The translations under genes and the position numbers were made by a program. Source: Gordonia sp. KTR9 (GTDB lineage Bacteria > Actinomycetota > Actinomycetes > Mycobacteriales > Mycobacteriaceae). Taken from it: a stretch of 64,000 bases of DNA. The stretch lies in NCBI RefSeq assembly GCF_000143885.2, contig NC_018581.1, positions 1,178,001-1,242,000 of the forward strand. Reading direction: 5' to 3'. Below, one piece after another: positions 37,208 through 46,437 of the stretch; the first letter of the stretch is position 1; each line of letters begins with the position of its first letter. Below the pieces are notes generated by a model. The model saw only the letters and a program-made list of their open reading frames with translations. It was not told where the DNA came from and did no database searches.

Positions 37208-38039
37208 CGCGCAACCTTCGGTAGCCCGGGGTCAACCGGATGCGGAAGACGAGAAACGAGGCGAGTTGCTCGACGGTGCCCACCAGTCCCAGCAGGCGGT
37301 CCGCGGGTGACGTCGCATACCGCATCCGCAGGCGGAACGATTCGACGAGGAAGGTCCGCCACAGGTTGGCCGATTTCGAGGCATCGTGGAAGCGCAACGC
37401 GCCGATCGGAACCGGCATCGACCGCTGTTCCGGCGCGGTCTCGGCGATCCGGAACTGCAACGAGTAGTCCATCGTGCAGTGCAGGTGTTTGTCGAACCCG
37501 CCGAGCGACTCGAGATAGTCCCGGCGGATGATCACCGAACCGGAGAACGACGCGCATGTGGAGCGCCGCAACAGGGTTCGTGTCTCGATGGGCTTGCCAT
37601 GGTAGTTGCCGACCACCTCGCCACCGGCCCGGAGCAGCTGGTGATCGCCGGTCAGCACTGTTGCGCCGGGCGAATCGCGCACCGCCGCGCGGACAGCGGC
37701 GAGTGCGCCCTCGACGAGCACGTCGTCGGCGTTGAGCCAGAGCACCCATTGTCCGCCGGCGCGGGCCAGCGCGCGGTTGAGGGCGTCCGACTGTCCCTCG
37801 TCGCTTTCGACCACGGCCTTCACCCGCGGGTCTGCCTCCACGAGAGCAGCGATGAGGTTCTGGGTTCCGTCGGTCGAACCCGCGTCCTGGATGAGGATCT
37901 CGTCGAGTGCGCTCAGCTGGCGGAGCGCAGACCGGATCGCCGGTTCGAAATGAGCCCCCGGGTTGAAGGACGGAACAAGGATGGAGACACGGACGGTCTC
38001 CGTGCTGTCCGTCGTGTCGGCGAGCTCAGCTGACCGCAT
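37191..38039 (-). CDS. Family 2 glycosyltransferase
   Basis: A 282-residue GT-A enzyme: SILVPSFNPGAHFEPAIRSA, then EILIQDAGSTDGT, DEGQSDALNRALA and the metal site LWLNADDVLVEGAL. A motif GGFDKHLHCTMDYSLQFRI further on is usual for this group. It should add one sugar to the repeat unit on the cytoplasmic face. Overlaps at both ends (14 and 17 bases) tie it to its neighbours in one transcript. Confidence 0.85.
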   Translation of the reverse strand: MRSAELADTTDSTETVRVSILVPSFNPGAHFEPAIRSALRQLSALDEILIQDAGSTDGTQNLIAALVEADPRVKAVVESDEGQSDALNRALARAGGQWVLWLNADDVLVEGALAAVRAAVRDSPGATVLTGDHQLLRAGGEVVGNYHGKPIETRTLLRRSTCASFSGSVIIRRDYLESLGGFDKHLHCTMDYSLQFRIAETAPEQRSMPVPIGALRFHDASKSANLWRTFLVESFRLRMRYATSPADRLLGLVGTVEQLASFLVFRIRLTPGYRRLRGVLRD

Positions 38040-39165
38040 CGTAGTGCTCCTCGAGTTGTCGGGCGATCGACGTGATGCCCCAGTGCTGTTCGACGGCGCG
38101 CCGCCCCCGCGATCCCTGTGCGCGTGCGCGGTCCGGGTCGGCGAGGAGTCCGGTCAGGGCCGCCGACAGCGCACCGATCGAGTCGTCGACGACGAGACCG
38201 GCGTCGGCGTCGGCGACCAGGCCGGCGAACCCGCAGGTGTCGGTGACCACCACCGGCAGGCCCGCGGCCATTGCTTCGAGGACCGACATCGGCAGCGGTT
38301 CATGGATCGACGGGAGAACGTAGATCGTGGCCCGCGCGAGGCGGTCGGCCACCTGGCCGGCGGGGACCGGTGGTTCGCGCCGGATGCGGCAGGCGATCTC
38401 GGCGTCGTGCGTCGCTCGGAAGCTGCGCAGCACCTCGTCGACGGCCGGCCCGTCGCCTTCGTCGGGTCCGGCGATCGTGAAGAGCGCCCGGAATCGCGGC
38501 GCGAGTTCGGTCGCGACGCGGGCGAACGTGACAGCTCGCTTGCGGGGGTGCAACCGGGCGAGAAAGAGCACCTCGGGCGGTCCGTCGGGCTGGGTTCGGG
38601 CTGTCGAGGCCGCGTCGGGCAGTGGCACACCGTTGCCCAGATATCGGTAGTGGGGCGCATCTCCGATCGCCGAGCGGAGCTTCCGCAGTTCGACGTCATT
38701 GAGGTAGAACGCCGTTCGGGCGTCGCGCACCGCCGGAATCGTGAGGGCCCGGTCGATGACCTGGTAGGGCAGCGACGGCCGGGGATTGATCATCCCGTGT
38801 GTCTGCACATGGGTCGGGACGTTGCTCCACGACAGCAGGCGGGCGGCGGGGAGGGTCACGAAGTCGCGACCGAGATGGACGTGCGCGACGTCGAAATCAC
38901 CGGCGTGGGCACGGATCCAGCGCAGCATCGACGGCGCGACGAGGCGGGAGAAGTTCCGCCCGCGGCCGACGGTTCGCGTCGGGAACGTGAGGACCCGAAC
39001 GCCGGGCACGTCGGGGGCGGGTGCGGGCCCGTCACACGAGCCGGCGATGAGCGTGACCTCGTGCCCCAGTGCGGCCAGCGCGCTGCTCTGGTTGACCGCC
39101 ACGGTGGCGGGGCCGCCGAACTCGCCGGCCGGGGAGAGGAGTGTGAGTACCTGCAGGATCTTCAT
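38026..39165 (-). CDS. Family 4 glycosyltransferase
   Basis: A GT-B enzyme of 379 residues. The N-terminus MKILQVLTLLSPAGEFGGPA is a typical GT4 opening, and the donor domain has VLFLARLHPRKRAVTFARVA and LPSIHEPLPMSVLEAMAAG with the conserved glutamates. The start at 39165 overlaps the stop of the acyltransferase gene (ATGA). A much longer open frame upstream is only GC-rich shadow. Donor and linkage unknown. Confidence 0.87.
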   Translation of the reverse strand: MKILQVLTLLSPAGEFGGPATVAVNQSSALAALGHEVTLIAGSCDGPAPAPDVPGVRVLTFPTRTVGRGRNFSRLVAPSMLRWIRAHAGDFDVAHVHLGRDFVTLPAARLLSWSNVPTHVQTHGMINPRPSLPYQVIDRALTIPAVRDARTAFYLNDVELRKLRSAIGDAPHYRYLGNGVPLPDAASTARTQPDGPPEVLFLARLHPRKRAVTFARVATELAPRFRALFTIAGPDEGDGPAVDEVLRSFRATHDAEIACRIRREPPVPAGQVADRLARATIYVLPSIHEPLPMSVLEAMAAGLPVVVTDTCGFAGLVADADAGLVVDDSIGALSAALTGLLADPDRARAQGSRGRRAVEQHWGITSIARQLEEHYDAVS

Positions 39166-39740
39166 GGCCGGCCACCCGGTGCCGTCCGACGCGACTTCGC
39201 CGAGATCGCCGGGATGATTACCGCTCCGGCCGGCACGTGCGTACCGGGTTGCAGCACAACCCCCTTCAGCACTGTCACGCCGTTGCCGAGGTGGCACCGG
39301 TCGCTGATGACGACCGACTCGCTCGTGCGGGTGAAGGTGGGCGAGCGGTGATCATGCCCGCCCGAGCAGATGACCGTACGTCGGCCGAGGGTGCATTCGG
39401 CGCCGATGGACACCGGTTCCGGATTGATGATCCACACGTCGCGGTCGATCCGCACGCCGTCGTCGAGGCCCAACTTCCAGGGGAAGTGGACTCGGAAGCT
39501 GCGATGGATGTCGCAACCGGCGCCCACCCGTGCGCCGAAGGCGCGCAACAGGGAACAGCGCAGCAGTGTGCCGCCGACGCCGCTTCGCAGGACGGCACCG
39601 ACACCCAGCCAGGTGATCATCCACAGTCGGTTGCGTCCGCGATCCGACTTGTCGACGATGTAGTCGCACAGGCGTCGGGGTTCCAGCTCGGACATGACCT
39701 CGGAGCGCGCGGTTGTCGTGGTCGGCGTCGTCACGGTCAT
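39162..39740 (-). CDS. WcaF-like hexapeptide acetyltransferase
   Basis: A 192-residue left-handed beta-helix acetyltransferase. FRVHFPWKLGLDDGVRIDRD, IINPEPVSIGAECTLGRRTV and GHDHRSPTF are typical of the WcaF family, which acetylates sugars in colanic-acid-type loci. VVISDRCHLGNGVTVLKGVV completes the helix. The ATG at 39740 forms ATGA with the upstream gene. Acetylation of the second polymer is likely, which would give the SGNH domain of the flippase fusion a substrate or partner. Confidence 0.85.
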   Translation of the reverse strand: MTVTTPTTTTARSEVMSELEPRRLCDYIVDKSDRGRNRLWMITWLGVGAVLRSGVGGTLLRCSLLRAFGARVGAGCDIHRSFRVHFPWKLGLDDGVRIDRDVWIINPEPVSIGAECTLGRRTVICSGGHDHRSPTFTRTSESVVISDRCHLGNGVTVLKGVVLQPGTHVPAGAVIIPAISAKSRRTAPGGRP

Positions 39741-41029
39741 GCCCGTACCGAGGCGTGGTGCGACAGCTTGTGCAGCCACATCTCGAACCTCTCGACTGCC
39801 GCATCGGCACCGAGAACCTCCTCCGCATACCGTTCGCCCGCCTCACCCATGGTCAGTGCCGCGGTGGTGTCGGTGGCGATCTGGGCGATGGTCGAGAGCA
39901 GCGCAGCCGGATCACCCGCCGGGACGACGACGCCGGCGTGCGAGCGCCGGACCTCGGCAGCGGTGATCCCATCATCGGAAACGGCTGCCACCACGGGTAT
40001 TCCGTAGCTGAAGTAGGTGGTGAGCTTGCTCGGCAACGACATCTCGACCACGCCGGGCTTCTCGTTGACCACCAGGACGTCGGCGGCGGAGAGCATGAGG
40101 TGGAACCGATCGTCGGGGAGCGAGTCGACGAAGGTGATGTCGGGGCACCCGCGGGCGCGGTCCTCGAGATGCCGACGCTGGTTGCCGTCCCCGACCAGAT
40201 AGAGGTGCACCTTCCGCGCTGCTGCACTCGTCGACCCGGCGACCAGCCGAGCGGAGTCGACGAGGTTCTCCAGGCCCTGCTTCTGGCCCATGTTGCCGGC
40301 GTGCACCGCGACGATCGCGTCGGTGGGGATGCCGAGTTCGGCACGCGCCATGTCTCGAGGCGCGCGCGGCTCGTGGCGAACCTGCGTCCAGTTGCGAACG
40401 TGGGTCACCACCGACGGGTCGACGCCGAGACGGTCGACGATGATCTCGCCGAAGCGCGGATGCACCACCGCCACCTCGTCGGCCGAACACAGCGCGAACT
40501 TCTCGAGCCTGCCGACGAGAGTGCGGCTGAGGGTGCCACCTGCGGCCGCCTCGGTGACCGCCTGGCTGTACAGGTCGTGGACCCACACCCCCATCGGCGA
40601 CAGCGTGCGACGACCGATCTTGCGCCGCAACATCACCAACGCCGAGGCGATGAGCGGCGGACTGGCCATCACGGTGACCGCCTCCGGGCGCAGGTGGGCG
40701 ACGATGGCGCGCAGCCCGAATTCGAGCTCCATCCGTGAGCGGGGCACCAGCGCAGTACCTTCCGGGATGCTGTGCGGGACACGCACCACGATCACCCCCT
40801 GATCGACGACCGTGGACGTGTAATCCGCCATGTCACCGTCGAGGCGCCACTGGGGGTAGTGCGGGTAACCGGTGATGACGCGCACGCTCCACCCACGGGC
40901 GGCGAGGCGCCGGGTGATGTCGGTGACGTAGGGCGCGATACCGGTGACCTCGGGCGCGTAGTTGATCGCGATGAAGTCGACACACTTGCGCTCCTCCGGC
41001 CGATCCTGCGGTTCGACGACGCGGTTCAC
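39737..41029 (-). CDS. WbuB-like family 4 glycosyltransferase
   Basis: A GT-B enzyme of about 430 residues with VDFIAINYAPEVTGIAPYVT and ITGYPHYPQWRL near the N-terminus, the signature of WbuB/colanic-acid-type GT4 proteins, several of which are fucosyl- or GlcNAc-type transferases. The donor domain includes VAVHAGNMGQKQGLENLVD and KPGVVEMSLPSKL. GTG 41029 is chosen because an ATG at 41086 would overlap the divergent acyltransferase gene at 41059. With gmd/fcl close by, GDP-fucose is a reasonable donor, though unproven. Confidence 0.8.
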   Translation of the reverse strand: MNRVVEPQDRPEERKCVDFIAINYAPEVTGIAPYVTDITRRLAARGWSVRVITGYPHYPQWRLDGDMADYTSTVVDQGVIVVRVPHSIPEGTALVPRSRMELEFGLRAIVAHLRPEAVTVMASPPLIASALVMLRRKIGRRTLSPMGVWVHDLYSQAVTEAAAGGTLSRTLVGRLEKFALCSADEVAVVHPRFGEIIVDRLGVDPSVVTHVRNWTQVRHEPRAPRDMARAELGIPTDAIVAVHAGNMGQKQGLENLVDSARLVAGSTSAAARKVHLYLVGDGNQRRHLEDRARGCPDITFVDSLPDDRFHLMLSAADVLVVNEKPGVVEMSLPSKLTTYFSYGIPVVAAVSDDGITAAEVRRSHAGVVVPAGDPAALLSTIAQIATDTTAALTMGEAGERYAEEVLGADAAVERFEMWLHKLSHHASVRA

Positions 41030-41058
41030 CGGCCCCGAATTGCGTCCGATTCGATACG

Positions 41059-41550
41059 ATGGCGATCGTGTTAGCTCAGTTGCCATCGCTGGCTTGGCCT
41101 TTCGTGATGCGTGCGATCGGATGGGTGTTCGTGCCCAATTCCGTTCGCCTGGCGGTGCTTCGGGTGTTCGGTGCGCAGATCGGTCGCGGCGTGCTGATGC
41201 GGCCCCGGGTGCGGGTGACCAGTCCGGCGCGGCTTGTGATCGGCGAGGACTCGTGGATCGGTGAGGCGGTGACCCTCGACAGTGCGGGTTCGATCCGGAT
41301 CGGCGCGAACGTCGTGGTCTCGCAAGCCGCCGCACTGCTGTGTCCGGCCGATGCGCTCGGGGAGCTCGTCGTGGAGGACGGTGCGTGGATTGCGTTGCGA
41401 GCGCGTGTGACCGGCCCGGTGACCATCGGACGACGCGCGGTCGTGGGGGCCGCCGCGACGGTCTCCCGGGACGTCGCGCCCGGAACGGTGGTGGTGGCGT
41501 CGGTGATCACCGACGACTCAGACCCGGACATCGCCGGCCCCGATCTGTGA
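41059..41550 (+). CDS. Hexapeptide-repeat acyltransferase on the opposite strand
   Basis: A 163-residue protein with an amphipathic N-terminus and a left-handed beta-helix: GAQIGRGVLMRPRVRVTS, LVIGEDSWIGEAVTLDS, IRIGANVVVSQAAALL and VTIGRRAVVGAAATVSRDV. It resembles WcaF/WcaB-type acetyltransferases. It is the only + strand gene inside the minus-strand locus, divergent from the WbuB-like gene and tail-to-tail with fcl, whose end it overlaps by 33 bases. It must have its own promoter between 41030 and 41058 or inside the neighbouring gene. Confidence 0.8.
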   Translation: MAIVLAQLPSLAWPFVMRAIGWVFVPNSVRLAVLRVFGAQIGRGVLMRPRVRVTSPARLVIGEDSWIGEAVTLDSAGSIRIGANVVVSQAAALLCPADALGELVVEDGAWIALRARVTGPVTIGRRAVVGAAATVSRDVAPGTVVVASVITDDSDPDIAGPDL

Positions 41551-42537
41551 GTTGCCCACGCTCGCTGAGTGGTAGGCCGACCGGTACCAGTCGACGACCT
41601 CCGCGACACCCCGTTCGAGACCGATCGTCGGCCGCCATCCCAATTCGTGAATGGTGCTGACGTCGAGCAGCTTCCGCGGCGTCCCATCGGGTTTGGTGGT
41701 GTCCCATTCGACCGTACCGTCGTAACCCACCGCATCGGCCACGATCTCGGCGATCTCGGCGATCGAGTGATCCACGCCGGTCCCGATGTTCACCTGACGG
41801 GGATCGTCGTGGTGTTCGAGCAGGTACAGGCAGGCTTCGGCCATGTCGTCGGCGTGGAGAAGCTCGCGACGCGGTGTTCCGCTTCCCCAGTTGGTCACAC
41901 TCGGCGCGGCCCCCCGGCGCGCCGATTCGTACCGTCGGATCATCGCCGGCAGCAGGTGGCTCGTCTCCCCGGAGAAGTTGTCGTTCGGCCCGTACAGATT
42001 CGTGGGCATCGCGGAGATCCAGGGCAACCCGTACTGCCGTCGCGTCGCCTGCACCTGCATGATTCCCGCGATCTTGGCGATCGCGTACGCGTCGTTGGTC
42101 GGTTCCAGGGCGCCGGTCAGCAGCGCGTCCTCGCGGATCGGCTGCGGGGCGAACTTCGGGTAGATGCACGACGACCCGAGGAACAGCAGGCGCTCGACGC
42201 CGTAGGCGGCAGCAGCGTCGAGGACGTTGACCTGGATGCGCAGATTCTCGGAGAGAAAATCGACGGGCCACCTGTTGTTGGCGGCGATCCCGCCGACCCG
42301 GGCGGCGGCCAAGATCACCACGTCGGGTGTGGTGTGCGCGAAGAACTCGAAGACACTGTGCCGGTCCCGGAGGTCGAGTCGGCGGCTGGTGCGACCGATG
42401 ATGTCGGTGATCCCGCGCCGCCGGAGCGCTCGCACGAGAGCCGAACCGGCGAGGCCGCGATGACCCGCGACGTAGACGGAGGCCGACGGGTCGAGTGGCC
42501 CCGGCGACCAGCTCGTTCGAGCGGTGGACATCGTCAT
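41518..42537 (-). CDS. fcl: GDP-L-fucose synthase (GDP-4-keto-6-deoxymannose epimerase/reductase)
   Basis: It turns GDP-4-keto-6-deoxy-D-mannose into GDP-L-fucose with NADPH. It is an extended [33 protein letters not shown], the catalytic [18 protein letters not shown] (serine and cysteine) and [11 protein letters not shown] with Yxxx[10 protein letters not shown] and [15 protein letters not shown] are also diagnostic. The length of 339 residues is slightly long at the N-terminus. ATGA overlap with gmd supports the start at 42537 and co-translation of the two pathway enzymes. Confidence 0.93.
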   Translation of the reverse strand: MTMSTARTSWSPGPLDPSASVYVAGHRGLAGSALVRALRRRGITDIIGRTSRRLDLRDRHSVFEFFAHTTPDVVILAAARVGGIAANNRWPVDFLSENLRIQVNVLDAAAAYGVERLLFLGSSCIYPKFAPQPIREDALLTGALEPTNDAYAIAKIAGIMQVQATRRQYGLPWISAMPTNLYGPNDNFSGETSHLLPAMIRRYESARRGAAPSVTNWGSGTPRRELLHADDMAEACLYLLEHHDDPRQVNIGTGVDHSIAEIAEIVADAVGYDGTVEWDTTKPDGTPRKLLDVSTIHELGWRPTIGLERGVAEVVDWYRSAYHSASVGNSQIGAGDVRV

Positions 42538-43565
42538 GACGCGCGACTCCAGGCGAGCAGTTGCGGTTTGTCGATCCACTCCGTGCCCTCGCATTTCAGG
42601 GCCGCGATGTCGGCGTCGACCATGATCCGTGCGAGCTCCGGCGCGCGGACCGCAGCGCGCCACCCGAGGTCCAGTTCGGCCTTCGACGCATCGCCGATCA
42701 GCGAATCGACCTCGGTGGGGCGCAGGTACCGCTCGTCGAACACGACGTGCTCGCGCCAGTCGAGGCCGGCGTGATCGAAGGCGTGCTGGAGGAAGTCGCG
42801 GACGGTGAAGGGCACGCCGGTCGCGAGGACGTAGTCGGAGGGTTCGTCGGCCTGCAGCATGCGCCACATGCCCTCGACGTACTCCGGCGCGTACCCCCAG
42901 TCGCGCACGGCGTCGAGGTTGCCCATGTAGAGGTCCTTCTGCACGCCGGCCTTGATCCGGGCGACCGCGCGGGTTATCTTGCGCGTCACTAAAGTCTCTC
43001 CACGACGCGGTGATTCGTGGTTGAACAAGATGCCGTTGACGGCGAACAGGCCATAGGCCTCGCGGTAGTTGCGGGTGACCCAGTACGAGTAGACCTTCGC
43101 CGCTCCGTACGGGGATCGCGGATAGAACAGGGTGTCCTCGTTCTGCGGCGGGGGAGACGCGCCGAACATCTCCGAGCTGGATGCCTGGTAATACCGGCAT
43201 CGGATGCCGGCCTGACGCACGGCTTCCAGCAATCGGACCGACCCGATCCCGGTGGTGTCACCGGTGTGCTCGGGCTCGTCGAAACTGACGCGGACGTGCG
43301 ACTGCGCGGCCAGGTTGTAGACCTCGTCCGGGTCGATCGATGCCAGCAGCGTGACCAGGCGCGCACCGTCGCTGAGATCCCCGTAATGAAGGAACAGTCG
43401 GGCGAACGGGTCGTGCGGGTCCTGGTAGAGGTGGTCGATCCGGGCGGTGTTGAACGACGACGAGCGTCGGATCAATCCGTGTACCTCATAGCCTTTGGAC
43501 AGGAGCAGTTCGGCGAGGTAGGAGCCGTCCTGACCGGTGATCCCGGTGATCAGGGCCTTCTTCAT
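42534..43565 (-). CDS. gmd: GDP-mannose 4,6-dehydratase
   Basis: It converts GDP-mannose into GDP-4-keto-6-deoxymannose, the substrate of the next gene. The start [20 protein letters not shown], then [34 protein letters not shown], the catalytic SSSEMFG and [12 protein letters not shown] identify it clearly. The length of 343 residues is normal. It lies 62 bases after the priming enzyme on the same strand. Together with fcl it marks L-fucose (or D-rhamnose-type sugars from the same intermediate) as a component of the second polymer. Confidence 0.95.
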   Translation of the reverse strand: MKKALITGITGQDGSYLAELLLSKGYEVHGLIRRSSSFNTARIDHLYQDPHDPFARLFLHYGDLSDGARLVTLLASIDPDEVYNLAAQSHVRVSFDEPEHTGDTTGIGSVRLLEAVRQAGIRCRYYQASSSEMFGASPPPQNEDTLFYPRSPYGAAKVYSYWVTRNYREAYGLFAVNGILFNHESPRRGETLVTRKITRAVARIKAGVQKDLYMGNLDAVRDWGYAPEYVEGMWRMLQADEPSDYVLATGVPFTVRDFLQHAFDHAGLDWREHVVFDERYLRPTEVDSLIGDASKAELDLGWRAAVRAPELARIMVDADIAALKCEGTEWIDKPQLLAWSRAS

Positions 43566-43627
43566 GGTGCTTCCTTAGGGTGTTGTCGAGCCGTCGTGAT
43601 GGTTCGGATGAGGGGCGGACGCGGCGG

Positions 43628-45148
43628 TCAATAGGCGCCCCGACGAGAGAGGACTGCGCTCGCGGTTCGCCAGAGGATGACGAGATCGGTTGTCAGTGAC
43701 CAGTTCTCGACGTAGGAGAGGTCGAGTCGGACGGAGTCCTCCCAGGACAGGTCGCTGCGACCGGAGATCTGCCACAGTCCTGTCATCCCGGGGCGGACGA
43801 GCATGCGCCGACGGACGACTGGGTCATAGGACTCGACCTCCTCGCGCAGGGGCGGGCGCGGTCCGACGAGGCTCATCGTCCCGCCCAGCACGTTGAACAG
43901 CTGCGGCAGTTCGTCGAGGCTGTAGCGCCGGATGATTCGACCGACACGGGTGACCCGAGGGTCGGCGTGGAGCTTGAAGAGGACCCCGTTCCCGTCGTCG
44001 CGGACGGCGAGACCGGCGCGCATGGTGTCCGCGTCGACGACCATCGACCGGAACTTCCACATGGAGAACGGGGTGTTGTCGGTGCCGATGCGTTCGGCGC
44101 GGTAGAACACCGGGCCTCTGCTGTCGAGTTTCACGGCCAGCGCGCACAGTGCGAGCAACGGCGAAAGGAAAAGCAGGGCAAAGACTGTCAGGACCTTGTC
44201 GAAGGTCAGCTTGAGAAAGCGGTTGGCCCCCTTGTACCGCGGACGGTCGATGTGCAGCAGGGGGAGGCCCGCCTCGGGACGCATGGTGATACGCGGGCCG
44301 GCGACGTCGATCAGTCCCGGGGCCACGAGCATCTCGACGTCACAGTTCTCGAGTTCCCATGAGAGTTCACGCATCGCCCGATGCCCGAGCGCGTCGGCGG
44401 AGGTGACCGCAACGGTGTTGGCCCCGCAGGTGCGGACCAGTTCGGCCGCGCGGTCGTAGCCGACGAACACCGGCACGTCGGCGACCACGACCTGGGTCGC
44501 GTCGCCGGCGAACCTCGGTGTCGGCGCTGAGCCGGGCGGATCGGTGAGGCACACCCCGACGACCCGGTACCCGAGAGCGGGATTGGTGTTCAACCGATCG
44601 ATGAGTGCTCGGGCCGACGATCGTGAACCGACGACCAGCACCGATCGCAGGAATCGTCCGCTCTCGCGTCCGATCAGCAGGTGCTTGCGCCAGGCCCATC
44701 GGCCGGCGACGAGCATCAGGGTCCCGGCCGGGAGAGCGATCGCGATGAAACCCCGTGCGATGCCCAGAGCGAATGCGAGGTCGATGATCGCCCAGGCGCC
44801 GAAGCAGACGAAGCACGCGCTTAGGACCCGTTGGTACTCAACAGGTCCGGTGCCGAGGATGCGTGGATCACCGGCCTGTCCGACGCGCAATGCCGTCTGC
44901 CATCCGACGATGAGCGTCGCGGTGACCAGGAGTGCGGGGATTCCGTCGCGACCGATCGGCCGGAACGGGTCGGCGCCGAACCGGAGGAACTGCCCGGCCA
45001 GGACGGCTATCGAGATGAGTGACAGATCGGTCCACGCGACGCACCGCGCGTACTGGACGAGCCAACCCTGCGACGTGGCCGACGCTGTGCCCGGCACACG
45101 CTCCGTGCCGATGAAGGCACGCGTGAACCGGTCAACTGGAACGCTCAT
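43628..45148 (-). CDS. Polyprenyl-phosphate sugar phosphotransferase (second priming glycosyltransferase)
   Basis: It starts the repeat unit of the second locus. It has the same domain plan as 12612-14129: four membrane helices, a Rossmann-like domain (VLVVGSRSSARALIDRL) and the C-terminal sugar transferase domain with [28 protein letters not shown] and [17 protein letters not shown]. The two proteins are clear paralogues, nearly identical in these motifs. The ATG at 45148 follows GGGGGAG; upstream in-frame sequence lacks helices. A 743-bp AT-richer region precedes it and probably holds the locus promoter. Confidence 0.93.
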   Translation of the reverse strand: MSVPVDRFTRAFIGTERVPGTASATSQGWLVQYARCVAWTDLSLISIAVLAGQFLRFGADPFRPIGRDGIPALLVTATLIVGWQTALRVGQAGDPRILGTGPVEYQRVLSACFVCFGAWAIIDLAFALGIARGFIAIALPAGTLMLVAGRWAWRKHLLIGRESGRFLRSVLVVGSRSSARALIDRLNTNPALGYRVVGVCLTDPPGSAPTPRFAGDATQVVVADVPVFVGYDRAAELVRTCGANTVAVTSADALGHRAMRELSWELENCDVEMLVAPGLIDVAGPRITMRPEAGLPLLHIDRPRYKGANRFLKLTFDKVLTVFALLFLSPLLALCALAVKLDSRGPVFYRAERIGTDNTPFSMWKFRSMVVDADTMRAGLAVRDDGNGVLFKLHADPRVTRVGRIIRRYSLDELPQLFNVLGGTMSLVGPRPPLREEVESYDPVVRRRMLVRPGMTGLWQISGRSDLSWEDSVRLDLSYVENWSLTTDLVILWRTASAVLSRRGAY

Positions 45149-45891
45149 GTACTCCCCCTGAGTGAACCCAAGAGGCGCGGTCGATTGATGCGATCGGCTC
45201 GCAGCCGCCTTGGCAATTCGGAACTGTACAAGGCATTCATGCGATCTCGTATGAAATTGTTCGACGTTTTTCTGAGCACCAGACAAATACGGGTGGAATA
45301 GCTCCTGAGTGGGACAAACGACCTTGTCGTGGGAGCGAAGTCATTTGTCAGGACATCGTCGAAAGAAGCACGCTCGGCGCTTCTGTTCGACTGTCAAACG
45401 AAACCTGTCTACTGTCTGCGCGCTCTCAAACACACCCCGTCCGGGTTCTATGTCGCTGGCGCCGTGCTGCATGAAACTGCTCTGAAGTGCGGCGAAAGGC
45501 GAAACCCGGTGTTTGTGTCGCCGGTCACAGCGGATGCGAAGAGTGCTTGACCCACTCGATTGAATTGACGGTCGTCAAACTGGCATTGAGATTCCGATGT
45601 TGTCTACTGACCGTGTTTGTTTGTCGATTGATTTCTACGTGGAGAGGGGGAGTCGGTTTCGCACCGATGCGGTCCCTAATCATCGGATGGCTCGGCTGTG
45701 AGGATGCACCTGGTGGCAATGGAAATCGTGCTCAGGCGGGACTGCGAAGTCGTTGTGGATATGGCACGAATTTGTACTCCGGAGCGTGTGCGGCGCGCTG
45801 TGATCGCGCCGCACAGATCATCGGTGCCGAGGGCCGACACCTCCTACGCGTCGAAACCGGAGCCACGTATCGATAGGATCGGCCGACGCAA
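45149..45891. other. 743-bp intergenic region, probable promoter of the second polysaccharide locus
   Basis: No convincing gene on either strand. Composition is clearly less GC-rich than the flanks, with stretches such as GAAATTGTTCGACG and TTGACGGTCGTCAAAC. The latter, near 45568, contains TTGACG / CGTCAA, a small palindrome. It separates the priming gene from the HEAT-repeat gene. A long leader or an RNA regulator is possible, but I see no known motif. Confidence 0.45.
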
Positions 45892-46419
45892 TCAGACCTC
45901 GCCGCCGTCTTCGCCGGGCATCAGTCCACCTGGTTCGCCGAACTGCGCACTCCTGGATCGCTCGCCTGGCATCAGGCCCCCGGTCGCGGATCGGGCGATC
46001 GGTATGGCGTCACCCGCGCTCGATTCGTCGTGGACATGCTGCAGTTTCTGGCGCAGGGAGTCGGACGCCTCCTCGGGTACAGCCATCTGGGCGATCTTGC
46101 GGACACCGGCGTCCGTGTCGGCGATCAGGGCCTCCAGAATGTCATTCGCCGCGCGTGCCCGGAGGTTCGCGCTCGCGGCGGCGGCGGCCACCCGGACAAC
46201 AGGGTCGTCGTTGCGCGCAGCACCGTGCACGACAGCGTCTGCACCTTCGCCACCGATGAGGCTCGCTGCGTATGTGGCTTTCGAGGCGAGCATCGCATCA
46301 CCGCCATCCGCGAGCTGCGCAAGATGGGGTAGCGCGTCCGTCCCCAGGGCGGCTGCCGAGTTGTAGTCAGGCTCGTCGGGGTCGAGGAGAGCCCGCACGT
46401 CTTTCATTGTCACAGTCAT
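45892..46419 (-). CDS. HEAT-repeat protein with duplicated GGLMPGE tail
   Basis: A 175-residue protein made of HEAT/PBS-lyase-type helical repeats: ALPHLAQLADGGDAMLASKA, DDPVVRVAAAAASANLRARA and DTDAGVRKIAQMAVPEE, a scaffold for protein-protein binding. The last 30 residues carry GGLMPGE twice, separated by RSRSAQFGEP. There is no signal peptide or membrane helix. It begins 18 bases downstream of the lectin-protease gene on the same strand and is probably co-transcribed with it, perhaps as a chaperone or partner. The role is unknown. Confidence 0.7.
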   Translation of the reverse strand: MTVTMKDVRALLDPDEPDYNSAAALGTDALPHLAQLADGGDAMLASKATYAASLIGGEGADAVVHGAARNDDPVVRVAAAAASANLRARAANDILEALIADTDAGVRKIAQMAVPEEASDSLRQKLQHVHDESSAGDAIPIARSATGGLMPGERSRSAQFGEPGGLMPGEDGGEV

Positions 46420-46437
46420 CGTGAGTTTCCTGTCTTC

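Noticed and set aside
37963..39351. 462-residue + strand frame opposite glycosyltransferase genes
   Set aside because: No domains, and it spans the boundaries of several confident genes.
41030..41086. Longer N-terminus (ATG at 41086) for the WbuB-like glycosyltransferase
   Set aside because: It would overlap the divergent acyltransferase gene; GTG 41029 fits the family length, though this remains open.
45329..45550. 73-codon + strand frame in the region before the second priming gene
   Set aside because: No ribosome site and no protein-like pattern; kept as non-coding.
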